This document shows positions 1-12,271 of a stretch of 64,000 nucleotides of DNA, one piece after another (the stretch's first letter is position 1; the number at the start of each line of letters is the position of its first letter). This DNA comes from Amanita rubescens (Eukaryota > Basidiomycota > Agaricomycetes > Agaricales > Amanitaceae), in assembly GCA_015039365.1 (NCBI GenBank), contig WION01000121.1:1-64000 (forward strand), given 5' to 3'. A model generated the notes under the pieces. The model had not been told where the DNA came from. It saw only the letters and a list, made by a program, of their open reading frames with translations, and ran no database searches. Both the position numbers and the translations under genes were made by a program.

Positions 1-2125
1 TGGAGTTCCAGAGCGTGGTTTCGGAAGATGAACAATACGATGTGGAAGATGACGAGTATGCGAATGAGTTTAGGCGGAACGCGACGTTGACGTATTTGGC
101 TGCTGCGAGGCTGGAGAGGTTGGTCAATATCTGGAACGAAGAGATGAGCGAGGAAGAGAAGGTTGCCGTCGTTAGTGGAGACGGTCAAGGGTCGCGGTAC
201 TCTGCGCACGTGCATGGACTTCAGACCTTTATCGAGAAGGTCACCGTGTTCCGCGCCGCGACCAAGTATGTTGATGAAGATTTGGAGCAAAAGAGCGTCC
301 GAGGTGTGGATGGGGATGTGCTCAAGACTTACAAACTGGCATCACTGTACGACCGGTACTTTGAGTACGCAGAGATGTTGGCGACGCAAGGTCTTGTGAA
401 GGAAGCTGCCGAGTTTATCAAATTGACGCCGACGGATTACAAAGTGAAGGGGGAAAGGGAGAGATTGCTGACTGCTGCGGGTGTAAAGACGTCTCCTGCA
501 GCAGCGGCTGTTCCTGCTGTAGCGGCAACGACTACGACGACGACTATGACGACTGCGACGACCACGTCAGTGAACCGGGCTCCCACAGGCCCGTACGGTG
601 GTTATCCAACGACCTTCCCTAATACGGTGCCTCAACCAATGCAAACAAGCTATTCGAGCTATAACCCTCCCGCTCACTCTACCACTGCCGCAGTTCCCAC
701 TGCCCCTTATGCCCAAGGTCAATATATGCCTGCTACGCAAATGCAGGCACAGCAGCCAACTGCGACCGGGTATGGTGGCTCCCGACCTTCCCATCCTGCC
801 ACTGTCCATCCTCCACCCTTTCGTGGACCTACTGCGAATCCTACACATCCTCCACCTCCACCACCAAAGAGAGACAACGGTGGTTGGAACGATGCCCCAA
901 TGGTGCCGAGCACGAGGCCATTGAATAATCTAAACTTGAACAAGCCAAACGCGATTACGTCACCTTTCCCTAACGCGACGCCTTCTCCCGGGTATGTGTC
1001 ACCTACCTTATCAGCATACGGGGGACAGGCTGCGAATGCTCCATTACCGCCGCCTCCGAGACCTAGTAGTGTGCAACAACAGCAGAGGGTGATGCCACCA
1101 CCACAGGCTGGACAGAGGGTACAGCCACCGCCTCCCGGGCCGCCCGGGCCCCAACAGCATCAACACCCCGGAATTGGATACCCTCCGATAAGGAGACCTA
1201 CTTCGACGACGGGTGTTCCCCCGAGGCAGCCGACGCCTAGTCAATATGCGCCACCCCCTGGAAGGGTTCCTATTGGACAGACACCGCCACCGCCACATCC
1301 CCAAATGGGCCGAGGCTCGATTGTTGCGTCCCCACCCAAGGGACAGGGTCCTCCAGGTCCCGGAATGTACGTTCGAGGGACGCCCTCTCCTGCTCAGTTC
1401 GGACCTGGCGGTGCCCAATCTTCGCCGCCTCCAGTCCCTCAACAACATCAAACTGGCCCGTACGCGCCACCACCCCAGCAACAGATGCAAAGGACGGCAC
1501 CGCCTCCGCTGGGCGGCCAGCAACTTCCGGGACAGTCATTGCAAGCACTGCAGCCGCCAACACCCAGTATGCAATCCCCTCAAGGACCTCCACCTGGTCA
1601 AGCTGGACCTGGACCGGCGAGGGTTGCCCCGATTTCAAGAGCGCCTACTGGCCCTCCACCTCCGAAATACCGTAAGTCCGAGTCGTTTTTGTCTTTCAAG
1701 TCAAAGTACTGATCAATGTTTGCGTTTGCAGCGTCCGGCGATCGCAGTCATATACCCGACCACGCGCGGCCGATCTTTGAGGTGCTCAGCGGTCATCTGA
1801 ACCGGATGAAGCAAGCGACGCCGCCGCAACAAAAGAGGATTGTGGATGATTTAGAGAGGCGGATTGGTTCGTTATTCGATTCGTTGAATTGCGAGACGTT
1901 ATCGGATAGTGTGGTGGATCAGCTGTTAGTTTTGGTGAAGGGTGAGTGTCGCAAGGATGTCATTTTTTGGGTAGTTGGCTGACGTGCATGTTTTTGACAG
2001 CGATGGATGCACATGATCGACCCGCAGCTTTGGCTATTCACGTCGAACTGCTCACTCGTGAATCGCGGACTGAAAATATTGCGCTTTGGATGTCTGGAAT
2101 CAAGCAGCTCATCCTACGGATTTGA
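1..2125 (+). CDS. SEC31: Sec31, COPII outer coat subunit (3' part)
   Basis: This is the C-terminal part of Sec31, the outer-cage subunit of COPII vesicles budding from the endoplasmic reticulum. The gene enters from the left edge already in frame (codons begin at base 3). Exons are <1-1671, 1732-1941 and 2001-2125, with GT-AG introns of 60 and 59 bp and a TGA at 2123-2125. The first 150 or so residues are the helical ancestral-coatomer region (ending near YKVKGERERLL). About 400 residues of Pro/Gln/Gly-rich linker follow, which in this family binds Sec23. The last ~110 residues (from ARPIFEVLSGHLNRMK to GIKQLILRI) are the conserved C-terminal helical domain. The N-terminal WD40 part lies outside the window. 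Decayed copies of this 3' end occur at 6310-6960 and 9690-9770. The family call is firm; splice sites are inferred. Confidence 0.93.
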
Positions 2126-2688
2126 ATACCGTATACAGCTTAGCGTAGTGATTGATTTTTCTCGTCCAAAAATAGTTATATATCTGCCTCCGCCTACCTT
2201 GCTCCCTGTACGTTTTGAACTAATAACATCATGATCAACATAGATATGCAACGCGTCCACATCAAACTCTCACTCTCTCTGAGTCTTACTCCAACCTACG
2301 TTACAGTCGTTATTCCAACACAACCATCCTAAAATAGCACTCGGTCAATGATCACATGAAACGAGAAATTTTCAATGTCGATTTTACGCGCGTGGCTCAG
2401 CCTATCTGACTAACGATCATCTCACTGATACTGCATAGCTGCTTGACCACTGGGTTATCAGGGGTTATCGTGCCCTTCGATATCCTCACCTCCGTGCGTC
2501 CACGTCAGACTTGGTTCTTGAACGGGCTTGATAATCGGGATCGGGCTCAGACTCGGGCTTCTCGCTCCTGCCTCTGTCAATTTTAGTAACATCAAGATCA
2601 TGATGTACGCATTGATGGCCACCATGCAACGATATAAAAAGCGTTGCGCTTGATTCACACCCCAGAGCTGGTCTCCTCACTGCCCATC
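2126..2688. other. Intergenic, SEC31 3' flank and promoter of next gene
   Basis: No coding signal was seen. The first 80 bases are the SEC31 3' flank and are matched by the flank of the SEC31 pseudogene near 6925-6990. The right end holds the TATA box of the secreted-protein gene. Confidence 0.6.
2633..2639 (+). promoter_or_regulatory. TATA box of the secreted-protein gene
   Basis: The sequence TATAAAA lies about 50 bp upstream of the ATG at 2689, a plausible spacing for a fungal gene with a short leader. Confidence 0.45.
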
Positions 2689-3863
2689 ATGTTTTTTTCG
2701 TACGCGCTCCTTTTATTCCTCCTTGGCACTTCTGTGAATGCCGCCGAGTCAAACTGCAATGACTACCGTTCATGCCTGTCCCAAATAGTGAAAATCCCCG
2801 AGTCTGATATGGCGAAAATAGGCAAAGCTCCTACGCATTGGTATCGGCTAGAACTTCCAAAGGATCGTCTGGTGAGTAAAATATTCCTGCTTTTGAACCA
2901 AGTTTCCGTGTATCTCACATATATACTACAGAAGGGTGATGAAGAGCGTCGTGATGATGTTATCGAAATCAAGGCGGACGGATCTGTACAACTTTGGATT
3001 TTGAGAGACTTGCCTGGGCCGTTTGGTGGAAGTGGTAAATACCTGAGTAATGGAAACATAAGGCGTATTGCGGGTGTCTGGGGCGCGGTGCCAACTGTCA
3101 GTGATCTATCGCAAATTTTCAGCCCTAGAGGTGTTTTATTTGACTTTATAGAGTCAAATGTCGATTGACGAGCGCAACCGTGAGCTGAGCTGCCAAATCA
3201 CAAAGGATTGGTCCATACATAAGCACGGGGAGCTCGGAGAGGTCACCTGTCAGGTTAAAAATGTGGTAATACCCGAAACTGGCGCGACTGGTGGCTCACC
3301 TTCCCCACCTTCCGAAAATGATGAATATGATGCTTGGTACCGAGTAAAGGTCAGCAGAAATTTGTTAATATTCAACTGCGCACTGCCTCACACTTGCCAC
3401 AGAGTGGCGGCCGTAGCATTAACGATGTTGTGGACTTCAATTCCAATGTCAGGGGGAAGAAAGGGGTCCTAATGTACGGCAATCTTGATCCCCGTGGGGG
3501 AATATCCTTACACATTGACCCTCCAAACGTGGATGATATTGTGGGCACCTTTCGTGTGATGCCATCTGTCAGTGCTCTACTGCAATTTCTTTGACACGTC
3601 TTACCAATCTGACGTTACAGTCTCGCGTCAAAATGGAACGCCGTCGCGAGCGGTTGGTCATCACAAAGCAGACTCGGACGAAGACAACAGTTGTCAAGAA
3701 ATATGGGCTATTCAGGCGACCGCAAACGCAACAGGTGCAGACGCCTTATTATCGACTCGATCGCAAAGAACCACAGTACCCCCAAGTCCCTATCCCCCAA
3801 CCGTATCAACCAGTCGTTTCCCCCCAACAAGCGCGGCGCAAATCTAGGCGATCCCACCCGTAA
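2689..3863 (+). CDS. Secreted protein of unknown function, five exons
   Basis: I do not recognise the family. Exons are 2689-2871, 2932-3096, 3152-3349, 3403-3567 and 3621-3863, all joined in phase 0, giving 317 aa. The first ~19 residues (MFFSYALLLFLLGTSVNA) are a clear signal peptide, so the product should enter the secretory pathway. There are two loosely similar modules, each with a WYR motif before an intron and a module-closing W/F-x-VP/MPS segment before the next GTCAGT donor, which suggests an ancient internal duplication. The C-terminal ~80 residues are basic and Gln/Pro-rich, unusual for a mature secreted domain. The start is chosen because it gives the signal peptide and lies about 50 bp from a TATA box. 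Introns of 51-60 bp all keep the frame, which supports a real gene. Confidence 0.65.
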
Positions 3864-4032
3864 TTGAAGTAACGTCTTGGGCCCCATCGAAGTGACTATT
3901 GACATAATAAGGCTTTACTATAGAAGTTTGCGTTTCAGCTTCGTATTTGTCGGGTCCCTCCTCGTGTTGGGGTAGTATAAAGCACTATAATCCAACGCTC
4001 TTTCATTATTACCCACGGTTCGCAACGTAGAC

Positions 4033-4400
4033 ATGAAATCGGTGAGTTTGGCGTGAGCGTTTCTAGTGACGCGGAGAAGATGTGTTGACATTGTCTAACA
4101 GCAATTCCCCTATGCACCTGGGCGGCACCTGACAATCTGAACTGAGAGTCGTCAGGGGAATTTCTCAATGTGCATGCTTACAATGACCTTCTGAACTTTG
4201 AGATGCTTACTACGTCTTATGATATAGCCCGTACATCCCCGGCATCGGACCGGCCTTACCATCGGAGAACGGTGACCCTTGCCATTCCTCGTCCTTCAGC
4301 ATCGCAGACTCCTTAGGGCCTGTGTCCCCGTCCTCCGTCGGCACTGCTGGCAGGTCACGTCGGTTGCAAGACGACATAAATTTTGAGCAACTTATCCTAA
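4033..4400 (+). pseudogene. Decayed copy of the C2H2 zinc-finger gene (5' part only)
   Basis: This stretch matches 11708-12110, the 5' part of the zinc-finger gene, including its intron (donor near 4042, acceptor CAG at about 4101) and the segment before the fingers. Relative to that copy it lacks about 25 bp near 4252, has an early stop in the first exonic segment, and loses similarity before the zinc fingers. It is therefore a truncated, non-functional duplicate. It does keep the frame where the other copy carries an extra base, so comparing the two helps reconstruct the ancestor. Confidence 0.6.
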
Positions 4401-4768
4401 CCCGCTCGCGCCTCACTCAGCGCGTGTCATTCCCTCTCTTGGCGCAAGTAACCAGCAACTGGTGGGTTCGAGGATTGATGATTATGTATCTTACTTTCCC
4501 TTGGCGCCGGGCTATTGCCACCTGAATTACAAGCGGAGCAGAGATGCCCAAACTTGATCTTTATCTCCGTCGAGTTCCATTTCATTAGTAAAGAAAGCAT
4601 CCATGAGGGTGCCGAAGTGAGTGGGATAAATAGGTGAGGGAAAATAACGCCACCATCATTCATATTCATTAAGTGGTACGCTTACATAACACGAGGGCAA
4701 TCTCCCGTTTCCTCGACTTCCTTCTCTCACTTTGCTTCGCCGCCCCGCTCCGCCGCCCCCCCTCCACT

Positions 4769-5664
4769 ATGTTTTCAGACGGTAGAAATAACTCGAGTTC
4801 GAGAACACCACGAGGGCAGTCCAAGTCAGAAATGTTTTCCAATGCAGAAGACATTGATATAAATGGTGGACAAGTGCATAATGCCCGTGATATGGTTGTG
4901 ATCAATATTAACGCTCCGGGATCTAACCATTCAATGGGGACATGGTTCACAGAGGTTAGTTTATGGAAAAGTTGAGTTTAAACTGGTGATCATGTCATGA
5001 CGCAGATCCGCGAGCCGACGCAACGTTCCCGTTGTAACTGTGGTACATCGTGCCCTTGTCGTGAAATTCACAGACAACAATCGAATTCAACAACACCACG
5101 GACACGAACTCGCAGGAATAGATCTCCTGAGGGACATGGCACGCGAAGTCGCAGGTGGAATTACAGGGAACAAACCAATGCGACATACTCTCCGCCAGAC
5201 CTGGGTGGCCGGTCGCGCAGCCCGGAACGATTCTCATCGTCATCGCGTAGCCGACGTCATGGGCCCATACAGGAATCGAGGAATAGTGGAGAGCGGGTAG
5301 ATGACCCAGTTCGACGTAATAGCAATAGGATTGGTGAAGGACGTACTAATGGAGAGTATTCTGCTTCGAGAAGATATAGGGGCAGAAGGTTCTATAGAAG
5401 GGGCTTCAACCGTGCAGTGAACAGTTATCACCGCGCCTTTGCTGATGACAATTCATTGCCGCGATCCTCAGGAAGTGACTACGTCAGCGAGGGTGTCGAT
5501 AGCGGGGATTACCCGGATTCGTCCACGCAGTATACACAGCGTAAGCATATTACTATTATGTGCATTTCGAAGCAGAGATCAGCTAAATGTGTATTCCAGG
5601 ACGGCGCGACGAACCATACAATGGTGATAGACGGTCACGCATGGACCGTGCGCAACGATATTGA
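4769..5664 (+). CDS. Arg/Ser-rich protein with an N-terminal 'FSNA...INGG' motif
   Basis: Three exons, 4769-4954, 5006-5540 and 5600-5664, give 261 aa. Residues ~20-50 read FSNAEDIDINGGQVHNARDM. This resembles the short N-terminal motif (F-x-NA ... I-x-GG) common at the start of many Agaricomycete proteins, including NACHT/NLR-like ones; that link is my inference. The rest is rich in Arg, Ser, Asn and Tyr with many RS/SR pairs and a CNCGTSCPC cluster, so it is probably disordered and possibly nucleic-acid binding. Without splicing the second intron the frame would run on to 5869, but the degraded duplicate near 9070-9215 preserves the same donor and acceptor positions, which supports the splice. 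No catalytic domain is visible. Confidence 0.5.
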
Positions 5665-6309
5665 CCGGTCGCCAAATGGAATTATCGTCAACTCTGGGTA
5701 TCACTCAATTCTCATGTCCGGTCTGGTCCTCAACATAATCGTTCGATGGGCACCTTTTATCGATTGCCGTGTCAGAAGAAACTGTCACCAAATAAATGGT
5801 AAACTCACCAGATACCAACCACGCTGGAGCGTCGTTGATCTTTTTTCTCATTTAACCAAACCCTCTTGATTTTCGTTGCTTTTGTTATGCATTCAAATTG
5901 TGTTCATACCATGCTATCGTCGTTGCTATTGATGTCTATTTAGTTCCACGTATTCAAGGCGTACCTGATATTGGATTGATTATAAGAAATACGAGTGCTT
6001 CCCGACCTTGAGCTTTGGGTTGTGTGAGCGTCTGACTTTGAAGGTGGGAAACAGGCACGCAACCATGATGCACGAAAGACTGAAACTAAAGTTTACGATA
6101 ATTTTAAACACCACGTGACTCCCAGGCCAATGACGTCAACCTAGTCTTAGCGCCTACCGCACGGTACACTCACTGAACATTGCAAATATGGATGGTCCGG
6201 TAAGCATCGGCCCGTCTGGTGCGTTGAATGACGAGTCGATGTCACCTAAAATTGCTTGTTGGCCGTCAATATTCAGTTCTCGTGAAGTGTGCGTCTCTTT
6301 TATGAGCCG
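5665..6309. other. Non-coding flank duplicated at 9330-9640
   Basis: No gene seen. Several stretches (around CACGCTGGAGCGTCGTTG near 5820, TATAAGAAATACGAGT near 5982, and CACCACGTGACT near 6110) recur in the same order at about 9345, 9530 and 9600. This marks the block as the tail of a tandemly duplicated unit. Confidence 0.6.
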
Positions 6310-6960
6310 AGAAAACTGACTGACGTGCTTGCTTTCTGACAGCTCTGAATGCACATGATCAACTAGGAACCCCCAAAAGGAAACCTGTTTCGACGACGGG
6401 TGTACCCCCAAGGCGGCCACGCCCAGTTAGTATACAGACACCATACACTATCCCCACCCCCTCAGAAGGGCCGAGGTCCATTGGTGCTTCCTGCCCTTCG
6501 AGGAAAGGGTTTTCCAGGCTGGAATGTATTTTCGCGGAACGCTCTTTCTCGCCCAGTTTGGCCCGTGCTTAGCTTTCGCCGTCTCCAGTTTCTCAACGGC
6601 GGCTTCATCATTGACCCTGCTTGCATGCGCCTCCACCGCAGCAAAAGAGGGTTCTGGATTATTCGGAGAGGAGGATCAGTGCGTTGTTTGACACGTTGGA
6701 TTGGGAGACGTTGTTGGATAGTGTGGTGGACCAGTTGTTGACCTCGGCGAAGGGTGAGTTTCATAGAGTGATAACGGTTGAGGTGGATGATGGCTGACGT
6801 GTTCCGTTTTTGACAGCGATGGATGTACATAGTCGAGCTGCGACTTTGGCTATTCATGTCGATCTGCTCACTTGTGAATCAAGGGCGCGTTGGATGTCTG
6901 GAATCACGCAGCTCCATCCTACGGGTTTGTGAATACCGTATACGTGGTGATTTATTTGTT
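6310..6960 (+). pseudogene. SEC31 3'-end pseudogene
   Basis: The segment 6375-6960 follows SEC31 from about 1195 to 2130 with large gaps. It contains the Pro-rich linker (from ACGACGGGTGT), the C-terminal domain (CAGCAAAAGAGG, GATAGTGTGGTGGA) and the last intron (donor GTGAGT, acceptor TTTTGACAG), and ends in the same final exon. Frame-breaking indels and substitutions destroy the reading frame. A second small piece at 6310-6360 repeats only the last intron end and the start of the last exon. It is a segmental-duplication relic, not a retrocopy, because the intron is kept. Confidence 0.85.
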
Positions 6961-8889
6961 TTTTCGTCCCAAAATAATTGATTATTACCCACAGATCGCG
7001 AGGAACTTTGAGGTGGCGAAATGTGGTGATATACGGGGAATTGTCCTCAACTCAGACGGATATCCACAATTGTAAATGCCGTCGAGTACGTGACAGGGAT
7101 ATACAGCATGAGTCCTAGCCCCGTTGATCCGCTTAGCCTTAGGCTTAAGTAATAGGGAATGTTCCCCATGTCGCTCTCCATCAATTCGGGATACGGGTCT
7201 GATGTTACCTTTTTTTTGCCATGGCAAATTCGGAATTGACAGATTGTACTCTGCTTGTCAAAAATCTGAATTGCAATCGACAGGGCCTTTTGATACGATG
7301 ACGTTTACCCTTTGTCGTACGTCTTACTTGAAAACGGGACGACTGAGCCTGGCAGGATTACCACATTGACACCCTGATGAACTGGCCTCTTTTAGCGAAG
7401 AGCGGGTGGCCGCGGTCAGTACTTTTGAAGCTAACCTAAATGGGGCCGTACTAAACAACTACCTTAATTAAGGAATACAGTTGACAGCGTTTGGCTCTTG
7501 TTCGCTTATTCCCGAGTGCCATCCGAATAGAAGGCTTCGTTTGTAACAAAACGACAGGTCGAAAGGCGGCGGTGGAGATCAGGTAGCAGGCCGCAGGCCA
7601 TACTTGGGTATCAGTCAGGGATCGTGTTAGCCGGGGATATGATAAGGTGAACTCGCAGGTTTCTATATGATGTACAATGTCCAACTCCGGGATTTCGGAA
7701 AATGCACTCTCGTACGATCCTAACGACAAACTGGAGATTCGAACGGTACAATCAGGAAAAGGAGCCTGCGGCATTACAAAAATTCGAACATTGAGTACTA
7801 GAGCTTTCTACCTGTCATTTCATCATTTCATTAGCGAATGAACACTCAGTCATCAGTCTCGATATCAAAATCGACTCGATAACGATGCGCCCGGAATCAG
7901 CGGATCCTACTGGTATGGTAGAGGCCATGATTCAAAAATATCTAGCTTGTCAACATAGTTCGTTACCTAGCGACTTGTTACACGACCTTGCCTTGAGGCA
8001 AACATGCGTCAGGAAACTTCGCACGCTAAAGCCAACCATTGTTGTCCTTTTGGAATGATTGACCTGACGTAAAAGAAGACCTCTACCTTCACGACTTCGT
8101 TGGTTACACTCGGGTCCGGGAAGGAATAAATAAATAAATCTTCCATAGTGTACGGGACCGTGGGGACTAATATAACTGACGGTACAACTCAGTACGTTTG
8201 ATGCGAACCGGCGCCCATTATATCCAGAACGCCACTGAACTGGTTTCCGTAGGCCTTTCGTTTCCGCAGCTCAGGATGAAACACTCAGGGCAGGGCGGAA
8301 TCCACATGCACAATGAGCTTAACGAATCGAGAAGATTGATCTGTTGTTATCGACGGTGTGGCAACTTGCCTTTTCTGCCGATATACATTTTATTACCCGC
8401 GGCGGTGACAATATCCGGCAACCGCAGACTATGAAGATCGTATATCGTTGCGCCACGCCAGTGAGTGGGGACTAAACACCACGAGAAAGTAAGAGGCTGG
8501 CCTTGGCACGAGAAAAGCCGTTGTCGACTTACCCAGCGCCCTCGAGGCGTTGATCCCGTAGTCCCATATAACTATCACTTTCCAAAGAGACCCGTTTACG
8601 TCACTCATCCGTGCAAGATTTGGGCATGAAGAACGATGGGCCTGGAACAAACAACTAGTGGTTCCGAGGAGATAGAAACATCGAAAGGAGCAATAGCATT
8701 GACAAGTGCCTCGTTCAGTATGGATATGGTGGCCATAGATACGACAAGAAGCACTACGATCTTGAAAACCGTGGCTCTGCATGACCGAGCTATGAGGTTT
8801 TCGATGCACTCGACGCGAGAATGGATCACTATTGCCGCAATTCGGAAGCACACGCAGGATATTGCGACGCGAGTCCAAACTTGCGTGCA
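6961..8889. other. Non-coding filler of duplicated unit, no gene seen
   Basis: Short open frames occur but none has splice structure, codon bias or a recognisable domain. Segments here recur collinearly in 9980-11420: GGAGATCAGG near 7575 versus 10510, and CATTATATCCA near 8216 versus 11264. Confidence 0.6.
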
Positions 8890-8904
8890 CACTACACGGC
8901 TTGT

Positions 8905-9215
8905 AAATATACGTGCACCTTGAAGCAGAGATCCAGCCTCGACGTGAACTTCAGGAAGACACAACAAATCATGCCTGTTCCAATGACGTTGAAAACCCGG
9001 TAATGGGATCCTCAGTGCGCGACTCCGCTGGTGAGGCTGTCAATAAAAATGATTGCTTGAATTCGCATGCGCAATATACAGGCCGCCGTACGTATCCTAT
9101 ACACACTTAGAAGCGAGGATTAGCTAAATGCGAATTTCAGGAAGACGCGACGAACCAAACAATCTGGTGGAAGACCGTCACACATGAACCGTATTGAACG
9201 ATATTGACTATCCGT
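8905..9215 (+). pseudogene. Decayed copy of the Arg/Ser-rich gene
   Basis: Matches the 4769-5664 gene, most clearly around its second intron: CAATATACAGGCCGCC before GTACGT, then ATTTCAG and GACGCGACGAACCA, equivalent to 5529-5620. The 5' exon and much of exon 2 are missing or scrambled. It is non-functional but preserves the splice sites, which is useful evidence for the intact copy's structure. Confidence 0.6.
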
Positions 9216-9689
9216 GAAAATGACTTCGAGCGTCCAGAGTCAGAGTCCTAGGTATCGCCCAACTCTGATGATATCAAATCATAGATCATTCAACGAAGAC
9301 CGCAGTGTAAGGTTGAATTAGCGTATATCAATTACGCTGGAGCGTCGTTGGCCCCACATTTGGCGCTTTCTCAGGCTCGCGCTTGCGCAAATCCTATAGC
9401 TTGAAAGTGTCCTCGTCCCCGTCCATGCGCCCGCATCAGGCTGTAGATTGGTGTCATTACTGTTCCCATTGTTTTCAGCTTCTATTTAGCTTCACCCACT
9501 CAAGGAAAGAAGTATACCTTGTGGTATATGATAAGAAATATGAGTCTTTTGGGTGAGATCTTGAGACTTGGAGCCGTGAGAAGCAACCCAATTCAATGCC
9601 ACGTGACTTCTGCGCATGGGCCATGCTTGGTGCTGCAGAGTTGGCCCAGCGTTATGGGCTAGCTCTCAATTCTTAAATCTCCGTTTCAC

Positions 9690-9770
9690 TGCAGTTGACT
9701 GACCGACGTTCTTTCTTATAGCTGGATGCACACAATCCACCGTGAGCCCTGAATACCCATGTCCAACATT
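9690..9770 (+). pseudogene. Fragment of SEC31 last intron and exon
   Basis: About 80 bp (GACCGACGTTCTTTCTTATAG, then GGATGCACACAATC) match the end of the last SEC31 intron and the start of its final exon. This is the third and most decayed copy in the window and marks the start of the third duplicated unit. Confidence 0.5.
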
Positions 9771-11772
9771 GACAATTGTTTGCTCAAGGTTAACAGGCCG
9801 CGCCCCGGTTTTCTGGGGTCGCGCAACCCGGTACTATGGGTGCGGCGGGTATCACGAACCGGAAAAAAAATCCTGATGGTGTTTCAACCTCCGCACACAA
9901 TGTGCCCCTTCAGGCGGGGGTTAGGCGATTCTTTCTGAATAGATTCACTTCTCCTGGACGAGTAGGGGAAAGACGAGGCACAGAATGCCAACGAGAGTGT
10001 TTGAGGTCATGAAAGCATCAACTACCATATAGGTCTGACGCCACTTTTTGGTCATGGCAAGTGTTGCCAGTCGGACCGACTCGGACTCGTTTTACTGTGC
10101 TCAGGTTCGGAATGACTGATTGTATGTTACCTGTCAAAATCAATCAAAACTGCTGTTGATATGATGACTGACGGGATTTTCCCTTCATTCAGAGGGGCTG
10201 TCAAATCTAGCTTTGAATTGTGACTCGCCGAAAAGCTCGCCAACTAAACATGGCGCGGCTAATCTTACTGAAACTGTTCTCTTAGTAACTAGAGGACTCG
10301 GATGAGTAGAGTAAGTACTATGCCAGCTGGCACATCAGGACGTTGAAGATAACCTAAATGCAGAACATAGTCACCACCTTAAGGAACAAACTTTCAGTTG
10401 ACAGCAATCTGGTTCTCTGGTTGGCAATTTCCCAGCTCTTGGCTAGCTCCATTAGAAGTGTTTATTTTAAAAAAAATTCCGTTTATAGGTCGAAGCAGTT
10501 AGGCAAAAGTGGAGATCAGGGCGGGTCAACGCCAGCCAAGGATACAATCTAGGTGAAATTTTGAAACAGGACCACACTCCTCACAAATTACCCACAGATC
10601 GCTTGATATGAGTAAAGCAACTCAGGGCCTTTTCGGAAATGCCCTGTCATGCATGACCCTAACGACGAGCTGGCGCTGTCCCGTACAAACTGAAAATCTG
10701 GACGAGGACAGGGAGCCTACGCTGAGACAAATATCGAGCATTGGTGAAACTTCTCCATCTGTTACGCCGTGAATTGATTTGATGGCTTAGCAATCTCTCA
10801 GTCTCACACCTTTTGCAGCCCTTACTAGCTCCATATGATATAGAGTGTAAGTGTATTTAGTCTCGATGTTTAATCTTGGCTAGACTGTGCGGATCCTACC
10901 GTATGGTATAAGCCATGATGCATGATGCATGATGCAAATATCTGACATGTCACGCTCACGGTTCGTTGCCTAGCAATCTTGTTTTGGCAAGGTCTTGCCT
11001 CGAGGCATAACTCATGCCGAGTCTTGATATTCCGCATGCTAAAGCTAAGCATTGCTGCTCTTTTTGAATCTATAAAACTGGGATGGTCGAAGCTGATGGT
11101 TTGACATCACGAATGACCTCCGAGTCTGCGTTTACAAAATCACTGGTTATGCTCGATTCGCTAAGAGATAAAATAAGAAACAAAGAGGCACCCCCGCCAG
11201 AGTGTACCGGGACCGCGGGCTGAGCGCAGAGACGAATTCGATTTGATGCGTTGAATCGGCGCTCATTATATCCAACACGCCACTGAAAGGGTCTCTGTCG
11301 GCCTTCTTTTTCCGCTGTGCGGCCTGAAACACTACTCGTGCAGGGCGGACTCCAAACTATCCTTTAAGGAATCGAGAAGATTGATCGCCCTGACATGGTT
11401 ATCGACGGCGTTGCTGCATGCCTTCTCAACCAATATAATATATTTTTTAATTATCCGCGGCAGCTCCGACGAGCCACTCACTAGGTGGCGTGGAGAATGC
11501 CCAGTGGATGGGTTAAAAAGCGACCTGCGACTTCTTTTGAACATGCAGAGTTAGTATGTCGCAGTCCTGCACATGCTCAGTCCACCAACTTCAAGATTCT
11601 AGCCACCAGTGCCCGCACTTCTATTTTCATGTGAGTTTTCTGGTTGAGAACCTCCCTTTGTAGGACTAACCGCTGGAACTATGATAGCAGGGGAGCGACA
11701 TCCCGATCCAGGCGGAATTTGGCGTGAGCGATGTTAGTGACGCGGAGAAGATGTGTTGACGTTCTCTAGCAG

Positions 11773-12271
11773 CAATGCCCTTATGCACCTAGTTCCCAAG
11801 GAGCCGAGGCTGGAATGGTCGGTGATTGGGCCGCTCCTGACAATCCGAACTACGACCAATTGATGTGGGAGTCGTCAGGGGAATTTCTCAATGTGCGTGC
11901 TTACAATGATCTTCCGAGCGCTGAGATGCTTACGACGTCTTATGATATAGCCCGTATATCCTCCGGCATCGGACCAACCTGAGGCAACGAGCTCTGCTTT
12001 CTCCTTGCCATCGGAGAACGGCGACCCCTCCCATTCCTCGTCCTTCAGCACCGCAGACTCTTTAGGACAGGGGTCCCCGTCCTCCGTCGACACTGCTGGC
12101 AAGTCGTGGAGGTGCGACGAGTGCGATAAAGGATTCAAACGAAATTCTGAACTGCAACGTCACCTACAAACAACACTAAAGCACGTAGGACGACGTTATT
12201 TCTGCGATCGATGCAGAAATTCATACACACGCAAGGAAACATTAAAAAAACATAAATGCGAGGCCAAGTGA
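11773..12271 (+). pseudogene. C2H2 zinc-finger protein, frameshifted
   Basis: After an acceptor at 11772 an open frame runs to about 11965 (reading ...MLTTSYDIARI). It then needs a one-base shift to continue through an acidic/Ser-rich stretch into two C2H2 fingers at 12107-12262 (CDECDKGFKRNSELQRHL and CDRCRNSYTRKETLKKHKC) and a TGA at 12269-12271. The copy at 4033-4400 lacks the extra base at this point (around 11960), so the shift looks like a real insertion or a sequencing error rather than an intron. If expressed from the internal ATG at 12005, an 88-aa protein with both fingers is possible. The second finger is atypical, with HKC instead of the usual H-x3-5-H. The likely ancestor was a DNA-binding regulator. 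Confidence 0.55.

Larger units (their letters stand above)
5870..9640. repeat. Tandem duplication unit 2 (decayed)
   Basis: Read left to right, this block repeats the order SEC31 3' end, non-coding filler, Arg/Ser gene and tail seen in 1-6130, and itself matches 9640-12270. All genes in it are broken. The similarity is patchy but collinear, so it is an old direct duplication. Borders are approximate. Confidence 0.55.
9641..12271. repeat. Tandem duplication unit 3
   Basis: Begins with a SEC31 fragment, continues with filler matching 7080-8440, and ends in the zinc-finger gene. Apart from the zinc-finger gene no coding sequence was seen. A short CATGATG repeat lies at about 10914-10935. Confidence 0.5.

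Noticed and set aside
598..1800. Long alternative frames inside SEC31
   Set aside because: Shadows of the Pro/Gln-rich SEC31 linker, which has few stops in other frames.
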